This document shows positions 41,541 through 52,072 of a DNA stretch of 62,600 bases, one piece after another. The notes below the pieces were generated by a model. The model made no database searches, was not told the DNA's origin, and was given only the letters and a program-made list of their open reading frames with translations. Where the stretch lies: contig WELB01000051.1 of the NCBI GenBank assembly GCA_009602725.1, forward strand, positions 131,301 to 193,900, in the 5' to 3' direction. How positions within the stretch are numbered: position 1 is the first letter of the stretch; every line of letters begins with the position of its first letter. The position numbers and the translations under genes are program-made. The stretch comes from Spirogloea muscicola. Its lineage: Eukaryota > Streptophyta > Zygnematophyceae > Spirogloeales > Spirogloeaceae.

Positions 41541-42250
41541 GTATCCGCAGCAGTCACATGCAAGTCAGGCTTAGACTCGTCATTCAATGTCACCATCAAA
41601 GGAATCGCCATCCGCACAATATTCTTTTGTATCAATTGCTTCATCAGCATGGCGGACGGCAGAATGGAAGTCCCTGCCGCCAGCGGCGGTGCACAGGGAA
41701 GCTGCTGCAAAGGACAAAGTGCCGTGCGCCACGTTGTGCCGTGCAAGTTCGGCTTTCCAAATCAAGACATGCTGATGTGGCACAAAGCCAGTCATTTCCC
41801 AATATGACATCAAAGCGACGGTCAACGCAAAAGCGTAGCAAGGCATCTCGGCTTTGTATTGTTGGATGCGAATGGGAACCTTGCACAGATTCGATACATT
41901 GGTTGGGTGGCCATCGACCAATGTCACTCTAGGTAAGCCATCTGCTTGCAAAAGCAAGCCAGTGGAGCACACCAAATCCTTATTGACGAAGGACACTGAG
42001 GCCCCTGAGTTTGTGAGGATCCTAGCTGGTGCCTTAGCAACCAGCCCCTCAAAAAGCATAGTGTGTCCCCCATGGACACTGCTACCAAGGATTGGGTGGC
42101 GAGCGACGTATACCCTGACTGCGGTCGAGTAAGGCCTACGCTGAGTGGCATCGACACTACGCCTAAGGAGCATGTGTCCCGCCTCGCGAGCACAACAGCG
42201 ACATCCCCAGCGGAGCTCGATTAATCGCGCCGCGCTTCTGTGGCACAATG
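41541..42250 (-). pseudogene. E3 protease region
   Basis: A 222-codon minus-strand frame contains EGLVAKAPARILTNSGASVS (active-site aspartate replaced: NSGAS), FVNKDLVCSTGLLLQADGLP, VPIRIQQYKAEMPCYAFALT. The D-to-N change alone would inactivate the protease. Confidence 0.65.
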
Positions 42251-42541
42251 AAGAACAAAATTTCTTCCGAGCGACGGCATTCAGGCCAGCTCAGATGAAC
42301 ATTAGCAGCCACTTGCAAGTCGTTGTGGGCAACCCACACAAGTAGAGGCCCTACGGCCGCCAGACCTTGCAACAAAGCAGAAATGGAGCGCAGAATCGGT
42401 ACTTTGGTTGACGGGCAAGCAATGCCAGCAAGATCAAACAGCTCAAGTGCTTCTGGCTGAATGAGATGGCTTTCAGAGGCAAGGGTCAGGCACTCACGCT
42501 TGCCCTTGAGGTTGCCCTTGTCCCGGCCCATAGGGCGCTGT
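42251..42541 (-). pseudogene. E3 gag C-terminus
   Basis: Minus strand: RPMGRDKGNLKGKRECLTLA, SESHLIQPEALELFDLAGIA, VAHNDLQVAANVHLSWPECR. It continues on the far side of the solo LTR at 43,408. Confidence 0.6.
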
Positions 42542-43407
42542 TGTGACGTTCTGAGCCCTATACACACAATTAGGGGTTAGGACGTCCTTATTGCTTTTGG
42601 TCGCTGGTATTTAGAGACAAACCCCCAACACAGTGAAGCACCACGTGTACCACGCAGCGGGATACCTTGCCCTGAGGCGCCGCCGACAGGCGGCGACTCA
42701 CCTCTCAGGTACGGGCCAGCAACTGTCCTCAAAGGAGCAGTCACGGTCTTACCACAGGAGAGCCGATGACGGTCCGCGACGACAGGATGCAGCGACGGGC
42801 TGCAGCAGCAGGCAGCAGCAGGGCTGCGTCGGCGGTGCTGCGGCAGCAGGCGGCAGCAGGCCTGCGCTTCTCTCTCGCGGGCTTCACTGATGTTGACCGG
42901 GTCACCCGAGTCTGCTCTCAGCCCTACTTGTAGTGCTTCATGTGCCACCCTCCCCAGGGGTCTCTGGGAGGCTCGTCTCAGGACCCACCGCGGGAAGGCG
43001 GGCCCGACAAGGGAATCTAGTACGAGGGCAGGCCACGCGGCTCCCGTCCGGAAGCGGCGGCCGTCCTGCGGCGCCGCCCTGTGGCGCGGCCCAGCGGCAC
43101 CGCCCTGCGGCGCCGCCTGGCGGCGCCGCTCTGCGCGGCATAGGCCCATGGGCGCGCCACACGTGTCCCGGCGGCCGGTTCGAGAACCCACCGAGAATCT
43201 CCTCTCTAAGAGCCCAAGATGTGCCGCCTCTTCTAGAGGCGGCGCGCCTGCACGTCACATCGGCAGCAGGCGTGTCACACCGCGCGTCACCTCGCGCGTC
43301 GCCCGCGCGTCGCATGCGCGTCGCACGCGTCAGTCGCGTGCGCGTCAGGGGTCACACGTCAGGGCTTAACTCGAGATAAAGCCGCCTGTAACGGCGGGGA
43401 CGTTACA
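42542..43407 (-). mobile_element. Solo LTR-3 in E3 gag, duplication GCTGT
   Basis: The 866-bp LTR runs (plus strand) TGTGACGTTCTGAGCCC to GGGGACGTTACA, between GCTGT repeats at 42,537-42,541 and 43,408-43,412. E1 has the empty site (GGGCGCTGTGACG on its minus strand, near 18,850). Confidence 0.9.
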
Positions 43408-43412
43408 GCTGT

Positions 43413-44643
43413 GGACGTGGCCGCGATGAAGACGGACCTGCTGCTGGGCAGTCCCTTATCTAATGGCTCGTCTCCGCAGCCATAGCAGCCACCACCACCT
43501 TGCTCACGCGGCTTCTGGAAGCCGCCTTCACCTGCCACGCGTGGCTTCTGGAAGCCGCCGTGGGGACGAGCATTCTGGCCCTCCCTAGGGTTGAACCGCT
43601 TCCTGCCGCGTTCTGCCTTTGTCGACCTGCCTGCCTACAGCAGGGGACGCTTGCCGCGCCCAAGATCCGGCGTGCTGATCACCTTCCTGGCGTGCTCCAC
43701 CATCTCGGAGAAGTCCGTGAACGCCTTGGTAGTAGCGGGTCCGTCGCCACCCACGAGCGCATATCGAAAGGCAGCCCAGCCTTGAAGCGCTGGCACTGGT
43801 CGATTGCCTGCATATAGGGTCATTTCTCAGCTTGAAGAGTAGCAGCCCGAATCGTCGCATATAGAGCTCAAAGTCTGCGCTTCTCTAGCTGCCTATGCGA
43901 AGCGCATCCAGCCCGTCGCGGGCTCGCCGCTCCGAATGTGGCCGCCCTACGCCGACATCAAGTGCTCGGCAAAGAATGCCCAATCGTTGTACACGGCTGG
44001 CGTCTTGGTCTTCTTGATGGAGTCCCACCACTCACGAGGCTCCCACGCGAGTTAAGTCGCAGCCAGCGACATTTTTGCCGTCGCGTCCGCCTCCTTGGAG
44101 TCAAACCACTCCGTCATCTCGCTCAGCCAAGCCTGCAGCCCACCCCGATCGTCCTGACCGATGAACTGGCGTGGTGGGTGGGCCCTTGCACGTCCATGCA
44201 GTGGATTGCCGGGCTCTTGCGCACCAGATGCATCGTGGCATCAGTCTCTTGCGCATGCCGCTGTCCCGCGCGGAGCTGGGCGATGGTGGTGCGGTGCTCC
44301 TCGCACATCCTCTCAAGGAGGCGGTACAGCCCCTTCGGAACTGGGTCCATTGCAGCCTGGACTGCCGCCAGGTCCTGCGTGAGGAGTGCAACGCGTTGCA
44401 GGTCCCCAGCCGACAAGCCCGCCACCAGGCCTCCAGCTCCCAGCTCGCCCTGCCCCTCTTGGGCCTGCCCCTCCTGGGCGTGCCCGCTTGGGCGTGCCCC
44501 GCTTGGGCGTGTCCCTTGTCTGCGTGCTCCGCAGCAGCCACTGCCTCAGCAGCTAGCCCCGCAGCAGCCACTGCCTCAGCAGCCGACCGCTCTGCCTCAC
44601 GAGGAGAGCTCGGCCGCGCACTGGATGTGTGCGATACCATGGT
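43413..44643 (-). pseudogene. E3 gag, main part
   Basis: Minus strand from about 44,640: MVSHTSSARPSSPREAERSA, an alanine-rich stretch, only about two AQAGH units, then AGLSAGDLQRVALLTQDLAA, LLERMCEEHRTTIAQLRAGQ, HLVRKS; later FSEMVEHARKVISTPDLGRG and a damaged knuckle (GGCYGCGDEPL). It has extra sequence around 43,860-44,160 compared with E2 and several frame changes. Confidence 0.65.
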
Positions 44644-45143
44644 GTCTGAAGGACACTGAATGATAATTTCAGGCTCAGACAGTCAGGAAATATCACACTT
44701 TATACCGCAATACAGGACATCGCAAGACTGGTGCACCAGCGAGCGAGCAAGCAAGGCAGCGCGCAACTTCACACCTCAATTAGCAGGCAGGCAGACAGCC
44801 GCAATTATGACCAGGACCGATGCAGTCGATCAATGCTGGCCACACCAATGACCTTACCCAAACAAAGGATGCAGGCTCAAGCCACACCTCGTAAGAAGCG
44901 AACACAACAAATGGTCCTCAATGATCAGTCGGTCAATCTGGCGTTGGTCGTTACTGGCTCTGCGCAAGATGACTCCGCACCCGGCGGTCCCGCTGAGCCG
45001 CCTCACGGACCAACGTCTGGCAAGCACTTCAATTCCAACAGAAAAAGGTCAGGCCAGCACATCAGGGTGAGATCCTTGCATCATCAGCGGCGAGCACAAT
45101 AAGTCACAAGCGCGATGGATGCAAGACCGCCCCTGATACCACA
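44644..45143 (-). other. E3 leader and primer site
   Basis: Non-coding leader collinear with that of E2, ending in the inverted primer site CCCCTGATACCA (45,130-45,141), complement TGGTATCAGGGG, next to the LTR. Confidence 0.65.
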
Positions 45144-46339
45144 TTGTAAGGAACCTCGCCCTTCACATGCAGTCAGGGTGAGCAGTCCTTGTTAAATCGT
45201 TTGTAGGGGGTTTAGGAACCAACCCACTACACAGGCAAGCACAAGTGCATAGCGCAGCGGAAGACAGGCCCTGTGGCGCCGCCGTCCGGCGGCGACTCCA
45301 CCTCCTGCGCGCAGGCCGGCGCAGCAGACCCCGCAGCGGAGTGCGGCGGCGGCTGCGGCGGCGAGCAGCGGGAAGGCTGCTCCTGGGCTTCTCTGGTTCG
45401 AACTGCTTGTCGAGCCTCAGGCCCCAAAACCCCTCGTGCTTTCTCGTGCCACCCCTTCTCCAGGAAAGAGAAAGTGCTCGCCCATTGAGGATAGGAGCTG
45501 GAAAAGCCAGCCCAAAAAAGAATGAACAAAGGACGTGAAGGGAGCCAGAGGAAGCGCTAAGAAAAACAAGCACACAAAGAAACAAAGCAGCTACGAATCA
45601 CTCAGTAACCCCTGCTAAGCAGCCGCAGATCGGAGATGCTAGGCTCCTGGAAGTGGGTCCCCTGGCCAGAGCCAGAGGCAGCAGCCAGGGCTCTGCCGGC
45701 ACGAAGGTGCAGCGCGCGGGCTATAGACCTCTGCAGCGAGACGGCCAGGCGCATGTGGTATACTTGCGCCAGCGACCCGGCTGCAGGGAAGTCCACCGGC
45801 TCCCCATGGAAGCGACGGGCGATGGCGTGGCGGGTGAGCTGGTTGAGCAACTCGAGCCACCGAGTGCCCAGCGCCCGATGAGTGTCAATTGCCAACGGAA
45901 AGAACTCGTCGTCCGGCGGATGGTCGGCGTACTTGAGCTCTTTTGTCCGAGCAGCGGAGGCGACTGCATACCCAGCCTTGGTAGCACATTGGGCTGGGTG
46001 TGCGCGGTCGTATGCGTCGATGGTCACCACGTCCAGGAGAAGACGTGGCCCGCCGGCCTGTGGGGTGGCCACCAGGTCTACGCGACGCGCGTGGAGACCG
46101 TCAGCCAACAAAAATGGGTGTGAGCGGGTCGTCCCATGGCCCGCCTTGCGGCGGGCCAAAAATCTTTGCTTGAACGGGTGGATCCTGGCGAGGGGTATGT
46201 TGAACGGGCGGGGCCCACCTCGGGCTGGCCACTTGCCCGCCAAGCCAGCCCGCCACCTGGCGGGCCCTCTTGTCCTGAATAGTCGGTCATGTAATGCCAA
46301 TAGAGCCATGTGGCTTGACCAAACGGCTGATTCATTACA
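45144..46339 (-). mobile_element. 5' LTR of E3 (LTR-1), split by a LINE-A insertion
   Basis: LTR parts 45,144-45,464 and about 46,113-46,339 read continuously (CTCCAGG then GGTGTGAGCGGG) if the LINE-A between them is removed. It runs TGTAAGGAACCTCGCCC to GATTCATTACA. Confidence 0.75.
45465..46112 (-). pseudogene. LINE-A inserted in the E3 LTR
   Basis: Tail 45,465-45,601 with hairpin GGGCTGGCTTTTCCAGCTC (45,494-45,512), then coding 45,602-46,104: GLHARRVDLVATPQAGGPRL, LKYADHPPDDEFFPLAIDTH, ending DLRLLSRGY. It is 5'-truncated, open through its length, and younger than E3. The 428-codon frame that continues into the LTR on its left in translation is accidental. Confidence 0.7.
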
Positions 46340-46346
46340 CTGCAGC

Positions 46347-46918
46347 TGTAGTGAATCTCGCCCTGAACACGCAGTGAGAGGGAGAGAGTCCTTATTGAGT
46401 TCGAACATAATGGGTTTAGGAGCCAACCCACTACACCAGGAAGCACTAGCGCAATGCGCAGCGGAAGACAGGCCCTGTGGCGCCGCCGTCCGGCGGCGAC
46501 TCCACCTCCTGGGCGCAGACCAGCGACTGGCCCTTGACGGGCGCAGCCACGGGCGCCCCGCAGCAGGCCCGCGGCAGTGCGGCGGCTGCTGCGGCGGCGA
46601 GCAGCGGCAAGGCTGCTCCTGGGACTTCACTGGCTCGAACTCGTTAATGAGCCTCAGCCCCTGAGGCTCCTTAGTGCTTTCCCGTGCCACCCCCCCTCCA
46701 GGGGTGTGAGCAGGTTCGCCCCAAGGCCCGCCTTGCGGCAGGCCAAAGGTCCACCCTTGAAATGGCGGGCCTTGGCGAAGGGTAAAACGGGACGGACGGG
46801 GCCCGCACCCGGGCGGGCCACTTCCCGGCCAGCCAGCTGGCGGGTCACCTGGCCCATATAGTCGGTCATGTAATGCCAACAGAGCCATGTGGCTTAACCA
46901 GACAGCTGTTTCATTACA
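46347..46918 (-). mobile_element. Solo LTR-1, duplication GCAGC
   Basis: It runs TGTAGTGAATCTCGCCC to TTTCATTACA (572 bp), flanked by GCAGC at 46,342-46,346 and 46,919-46,923. Confidence 0.9.
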
Positions 46919-46923
46919 GCAGC

Positions 46924-47160
46924 CATCCCAGGCACTCGCGGTAAACCGACGTGCTGGGCGCGCATGAGGCCAGGCTGGCTTCCGTGGTGGTGGTCCAGCT
47001 CCTCAGCTTAGCTCGTCAGCCATGAATGTGCCCACTCGTGGATAACAAGTCCCCAATAGCCAGCTGATTGCCCCGTTACCACGACCATTGTACCCTTCAA
47101 TTTGGCCTGCCTTTCATTTCATGCGCACCACGCGCCTTTCTCTTCTTAGCGAGTTATCCC
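46924..47160 (+). pseudogene. LINE-B 3' end
   Basis: Remnant of QALAVNRRAGRA, then GFRGGGPAP and a tail with TTTGGCCTGCCTTTCATTTC (47,100-47,120) and GCGCGCC-type ending. Frames are broken. Confidence 0.5.
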
Positions 47161-47224
47161 ACGGGTTAAGCTTGCTGAGGGAGTCCCTCAACTCTTACTA
47201 CCTTAGGATGTCCGACCAGGGTTA

Positions 47225-47510
47225 GACCCTGCTCGGTTCCGCCCAGCCGCACTCTGGCTGCAGCGGTCATTGGCACGCGCGCTGCATTTGCGCTGGTCTT
47301 CCACTGGCTGCAGCCTCTGGCCCTGGCTATGGGACCGCTACTCGGAGACTAGTCTCTCCGACCTGCGGCTGCTCAACACGTATTACTGGATGTTTTGTAG
47401 CTCCTTGGTTGCCTGTGTACTCTAGTGCTTTCTCTGGCCCTCTCGACTTTGTTCATTCTTTTTTCTGGGCTGGCCTCTCCCAGCCACCGCCGTCTCCTTA
47501 AAGCGTCCAT
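47225..47510 (+). pseudogene. LINE-A 3' end
   Basis: Degraded SLARALHLR, SLSDLRLLN and YY stop (near 47,385), then the tail with hairpin CTGGGCTGG-CCTCT-CCCAGCC (47,465-47,485). Confidence 0.5.
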
Positions 47511-48169
47511 CTTTTAGCTGAGGCTACAACGACGCTCTGCGCCCGGGCATGACATCCAGCTGCGAGGCTGCTAGGCTCCTGGCTCCTACGGGGACAAGGC
47601 TCCAAGGACTAGGCCCCTACAAGACAACGCTCGTGCCATGAGCCCGAATGCCTCGTATCCACGTGTTACGAGGACGTTAACCCTGTGCCACGGGTGCGCG
47701 GCTCAGGCGAAGCTCTACATCAGAGTTCCAGTGATCACCTGCAGCCAGCGGACTGCTTATCTGTAAAGCATGGATGGTCGCTGCTGCGCTGAGCAACCTG
47801 GCTGCAAGCAAGATGTCTGGATTCCATCCCTCGTGCCCTGGTATTATTGCGTTGCCTGTGCGGCTTTGCGGTCAGGGGTCATTGAGAGTGAGCTGTCATG
47901 ATGATTGCTGGTCTTGGGCACCGTTTCTGCTAGGTGGTATAACAGGGTCTCATGCTGAGCTTGACGCTCGCAAAGCATTGCACGCATCTGCACGACACAT
48001 GATTGATGTTTGAGATTTAAGTTCGTCGCTTGCACATGAACTGTGCACCGTCCGTGAGCTTCAATCCGTGTAGTCACGCTTACCTGCTTGGCACGTGACC
48101 GACCTGGCCTGGCCAGGTGATCCCGCACCGGGGCTCCGGTGACTCGGTGTCCACCCTGGCTCCTCGTAC
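47511..48169. other. No recognised feature
   Basis: No domain or repeat is recognised. Frames are short and of mixed composition. Confidence 0.35.
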
Positions 48170-48487
48170 AGAATTCTCTCTGTAGATCCTGGAAGGACGC
48201 TTCCAGGATCGCACGCGGCTGCTGATAATAAAAGCGGCTGTAAAAGGCTAGCAAGATGCATACAGGCAATCTATCACGGAGCCACAGCTCAGGCAGCAGG
48301 GCGATCTTAGTACCCTTGCAGCAGCAGCAGCAGGAAGTGAGATGAGCTGATGGGATGAAGAGCAACCCCGCTGCGCAAGCCAAGGGCTGCTGCAAGGGCG
48401 CGACCGGCTCGGCGGTGCAATGAAGCGCTTGGGATCGCCGAAGGAATATTAAGAAAAAAATGCGGTAGCAGGACACGACACCCAGAG
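48170..48487 (-). pseudogene. LINE-D 3' end
   Basis: Minus strand: SQALHCTAEPVAPLQQPLAC in shifted frame, a stop near 48,312 and a tail with CTGTAAAAG, ATGCATACAG and CACGGAGCCACAGC matching LINE-D at 15,520-15,570. It is cut at CAGAG by the family-4 element; six more bases (GCACCG) resume at 51,365. Confidence 0.6.
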
Positions 48488-49201
48488 TGAAACGTCCTAA
48501 GCCCTATAAACGCAATTAGCGGTTAGTACGTCCTGATTGAATTCGGTCAATGGGGGTTTAGAAGCAAACCCACTACAGTGAAGCACTACTACAACACAGC
48601 GGAAGTCATACCGTGAGACGCCGCCAGAAGGCGGCGACTCTACTGTGGGTCTGGCTTAATAGCTACCCCCGCATGGGGCGCAGCCATGGTACTCACGAGA
48701 GCCGGTGATGTCTGCAGCGACGAGCTGCGGCGACGGGCTGAGCAGCAGACGGCAGTAGCAGAGCTGTGGCAGCGACTGCGGCAGCAGGCAAGCAGGGCTC
48801 TGCCTCTCTGGCCTCACTGATCGAACCGACCCGTTCGGTCTCAGCGGACTACTTGTGATGCTTCAATGCCACCCCCCCCTCCAGGGTGTGTGGGAGCCGC
48901 TTCAAGGCCCACCCCGTCAGGGGCGGGCCTTATGAGGGTCGGTCGGGGGGACATGTCACTTCCACGTGAAGACCTCGAGGTTAGAGTGGACATGGAACGT
49001 CCACGGACGGACCGCGACGGACCTGTAGGACATGTAACGTCCACGGGCGGACTCGAGGATACCGCAAGCCAGGGGTCACGCCAAGCGGCATAATGCTGGC
49101 GGTAAAAGACAATGCGCACGGGAGAATACAGGGAAATGGGCCGCGCGACACATGTTCGCGTCATGGGAGGGTAATGCGGGCAGTAAGGGCGGGACGCTAC
49201 A

Positions 49202-49908
49202 TACCTCCTCATTTAGGTGTTCACGTCCTCGGGAACAAGGACACGATAGCAGACTCCACCTCAAACTCTTCCTCACCCGCAACGACAAGGGGAGGTGGGG
49301 GCGGTTGGACACGACCATCCGTATAGAATGGCTCGAGCTGGGATACATACATGAAATACTCTGTGGATCGACCATCGTACCGGGGTATCCAGCTCATATG
49401 CGACCTTGCCGACCAGGCGCATTACACGAAGAGGTCCAACCCACTTGGGCAGCAACTTAGGCGTACCGACAGGCCGCAGGGAGATGCTTTGTGCTAAAAA
49501 AGGAATTGAGCACCCACGTCGAAAAATACATCACGACGACGTCAATCAGCATACTCCTTTTGCCGTTCCTGGGCAATCTCCAAGTATTGCCGAGGCCCTC
49601 CGCTGAGCTTCCAGGAGGTTACTGGTAAAGGTAAGTGCGGCCGGCACACGTTCCGGCCCCCCCACCTGTAAAGGTGCTCGGGGATGCTGACCATCAATAA
49701 GGAAGAAAGGTGTGTTTAGTGGACTCATGGAAGGCATTGTTTACCGCATACTCCGCTGGAGTAAGATGCTTATTCCAGTCACTTTGGCTGGGATTTACAT
49801 AATGCCGTGACATGTCCTCCAAAATCCCATTCATCCATCGTGTCTGACCGCGATCCTCGCTTTACAGGGCACTTCTGGAAAGAAGTGTGCAGGCTGATTG
49901 GCACCTGG
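49202..49908 (-). pseudogene. Family-4 chromodomain and integrase remnants
   Basis: Minus strand: LEDMSRHYVNPSQ, APAEYAVNNAF-like, FFLIDGQHPRAPLQVGGPER, LLPKWVGPLRVMRLVGKVAY, RWSIHRVFHV, and an acidic chromodomain start. Bases about 49,836-49,906 are inverted: on the plus strand they read SDRDPRFTGHFWKEVCRLIG, the integrase segment that should precede. Confidence 0.6.
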
Positions 49909-49941
49909 ACATGAACACGCAGTTAGGGGTTGGAACGTCCT

Positions 49942-50712
49942 TGTAACCTTCCCTCCGTTCAAGAGTACCAACGGTGCCAGTGACCTTACATGACCGTATC
50001 GTATCTACCGTTGAGAGTCCCAAACGGTGCGGGTAATTTGCTACACCCCGTGTAGCTAAGTACTGTCCAAAGCCCCGGACTTCGGACCGCACGTGCACGG
50101 CATCGTCCGCCAGTCGAGAAGCGCTGCTTCGCTCGTGCGCGACATCGTCCGGGAGTTGTCTCCATCCGCCAGGCGCTGCTTCGCTCGCGCGCGGCAGCGT
50201 CCGGCAAATCTGTCGTATCCCCTTGGCAAGCCCGCCCCTCTGGGGGAGGACCCTGGGGCAACCCTCGTCACACCCTCGGGGGAGGGGTGGCAGATGGAAC
50301 GCTTATCATATCAGTAGTAGGCAGAGGTCAGACTGCTCAGTCGGACCCGTGACGCCAAGAGAGGCACAGCCCTGCTGCTGCCTGCCGCCACAGCCGCCGC
50401 CACAGCTCTGATGCTGCCGCCTGCTGCCCAGCCCGTCGCCGCAGCTCGTCGCTGCGGGCCCCGCCGGCTCTCTGTAAGTACCATGGCTGCGCCCCTTGCG
50501 GGGACAGCCGCTGACCCTCGGTGAGTCGCCGCCTTCCGGCGGTGCCTCAGGGTAAGACTTCCGCTGCGCTCTGTGCGCGTATATTTGCGCTGTGCGCGCT
50601 GTGCGCGCTGGCGTTCCACTTTGTTAGGGGGTTGTCTCCATAATACCCTATGTCCGAAACCCAAACAGGACGTTCTGACCCTAACTGTGTGATTAGGGAC
50701 AGGGACGTTACA
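49942..50712 (+). mobile_element. Solo LTR-2 nested in a family-4 LTR
   Basis: It runs TGTAACCTTCCCTCCG to ACAGGGACGTTACA (771 bp). Flanks GTCCT (49,937) and ATCCT (50,713) agree at four of five bases, a mutated duplication. The uninterrupted sequence ACGTCCTGATTG is in the sister LTR at 48,525. Confidence 0.75.
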
Positions 50713-51370
50713 ATCCTGGCCTGGTTGGATTCGGTCAATGGGGGTTAGAAGCAAACCCCCTACAGTGAAGCACTACTACATCTCACAGCGGAAGCTTATT
50801 CTGAGACGCCGCCAGCAGGCGGCGACCCTACTGCGGGTCTTGCTTAAAAGCTATCCCCGCATGGGGCGCAGCCATGGTACTTACGAGAGCCGGTGATGTC
50901 CGCAGGGACGAGCTGCTGCAACGGGCTGAGCAGCAGCGGCAGCAGCAGGGCTGTGGCGGCGGCTGCGGCATAGCAGGCAAGCAGGATTCTGCCTCTCTCT
51001 GGCCTCACTGATCGTACCGACCCGTTCGGTCTCAGCGGACTACTTGTGATGCTTCACTGCTACCCCCTCTCCAAGGTATGTGGGAGCCGCTTCAAGGCCC
51101 ACCCCGTCAGGGGCGGGCCTCACGAGGGTCGGTCGCGGGGACATGTCATGTCCACGTGAAGACCTCGAGGGTACCGTAGGGTGGATATGTAAGTTCCACG
51201 GGGCGGACCTCAAGGACACCGCAAGACAGGGGTCACGCCAAGCGGCACAACGCTGGCAGTAGAAGACAATGCGCGCGGGAGAAACAGGGAAATGGGCCGC
51301 GCGACACATGTACGCGTCATGAATGGCGAATGGCGCGCCCAGAAGGGCGGAACGCTACTCAGAGGCACCG

Positions 51371-51909
51371 TGTCGTGAATCCACGCCCTACACATGCAGT
51401 TAGAGTGAGCAGTCCTTATTGGGTTCGGCCTCAGAGTATCTAGGGGCCAACCCACGACACAGAGAAGCACTAGCGCAAAGGCGCAGCGGAAGATAGGCCC
51501 CGTGGCGCCGCCGTGCGGCGGCGACTCCACCTCCTGGGCGCAGGCCGGCGCAGTAGGCCCCGCAGCGGAGTGCGGCGGCGGCTGCGGCGGCGAGCAGCGG
51601 CAAGGCTGCTCTAGGCTTCACTGGCTCGAACTGTCTGTTGAGCCTCAGCCCCCAAGGCTCCTTGTGCTTCCCCGTGCCACCCCCCCTCCAGGGGTGTGAG
51701 CAGGTTCGCCCCAAGGCCCGCCTTGCGGCGGGCCCCAAGACCTTCCGGTTTGAACTGGCGAATCATCGAGGGGTATTTCGAATGGCGGGACCCGGCGGGC
51801 CCCTGCGCGCCAAGCCGGCCCGCCACCTGGCGGGCCCACTTGTCCCAAATAGTCGGTCATGTAATGCCATCAGAGCCATGTGGCTTAAACACACGGCTGG
51901 TTCATTACA
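51371..51909 (-). mobile_element. 3' LTR of minus-strand element E4 (LTR-1)
   Basis: It runs (plus strand) TGTCGTGAATCCACGCCC to GGTTCATTACA (539 bp). The adjacent TACCTCCCCACTT (51,910-51,922) is the complement of the purine tract. The left flank CACCG is LINE-D sequence. Confidence 0.8.
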
Positions 51910-52072
51910 TACCTCCCCACTTGGGTGTTCACGTCCTCGGGAACCTCGAGAGAACAATCGACGGGCTTTACGCCCGGCGACTGCTGACTCTACCAAGCCT
52001 CGGAGCATTATCAACCTTGGCCAGGTATTCCCTGAGAGCATCTGGGCAATTTGCCAAATTGGCCGCAGGCTC

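Larger units (their letters stand above)
48488..51359 (-). mobile_element. Deleted gypsy element, family LTR-4, duplication CAGAG
   Basis: The left LTR is 48,488-49,201, the internal remainder 49,202-49,908 and the right LTR 49,909-51,359 (including a nested solo LTR-2). CAGAG flanks both outer ends (48,483-48,487 and 51,360-51,364) within LINE-D sequence, so both ends belong to one insertion. Most of the internal region is gone. LTR termini are slightly mutated (TGAAACG, CGCTACT). Confidence 0.8.

Noticed and set aside
45602-46888. 428-codon open frame on the minus strand
   Set aside because: It runs from LTR-1 sequence into a LINE-A fragment; the first 260 codons are GC-rich LTR read-through. 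Only the LINE-A part is meaningful.
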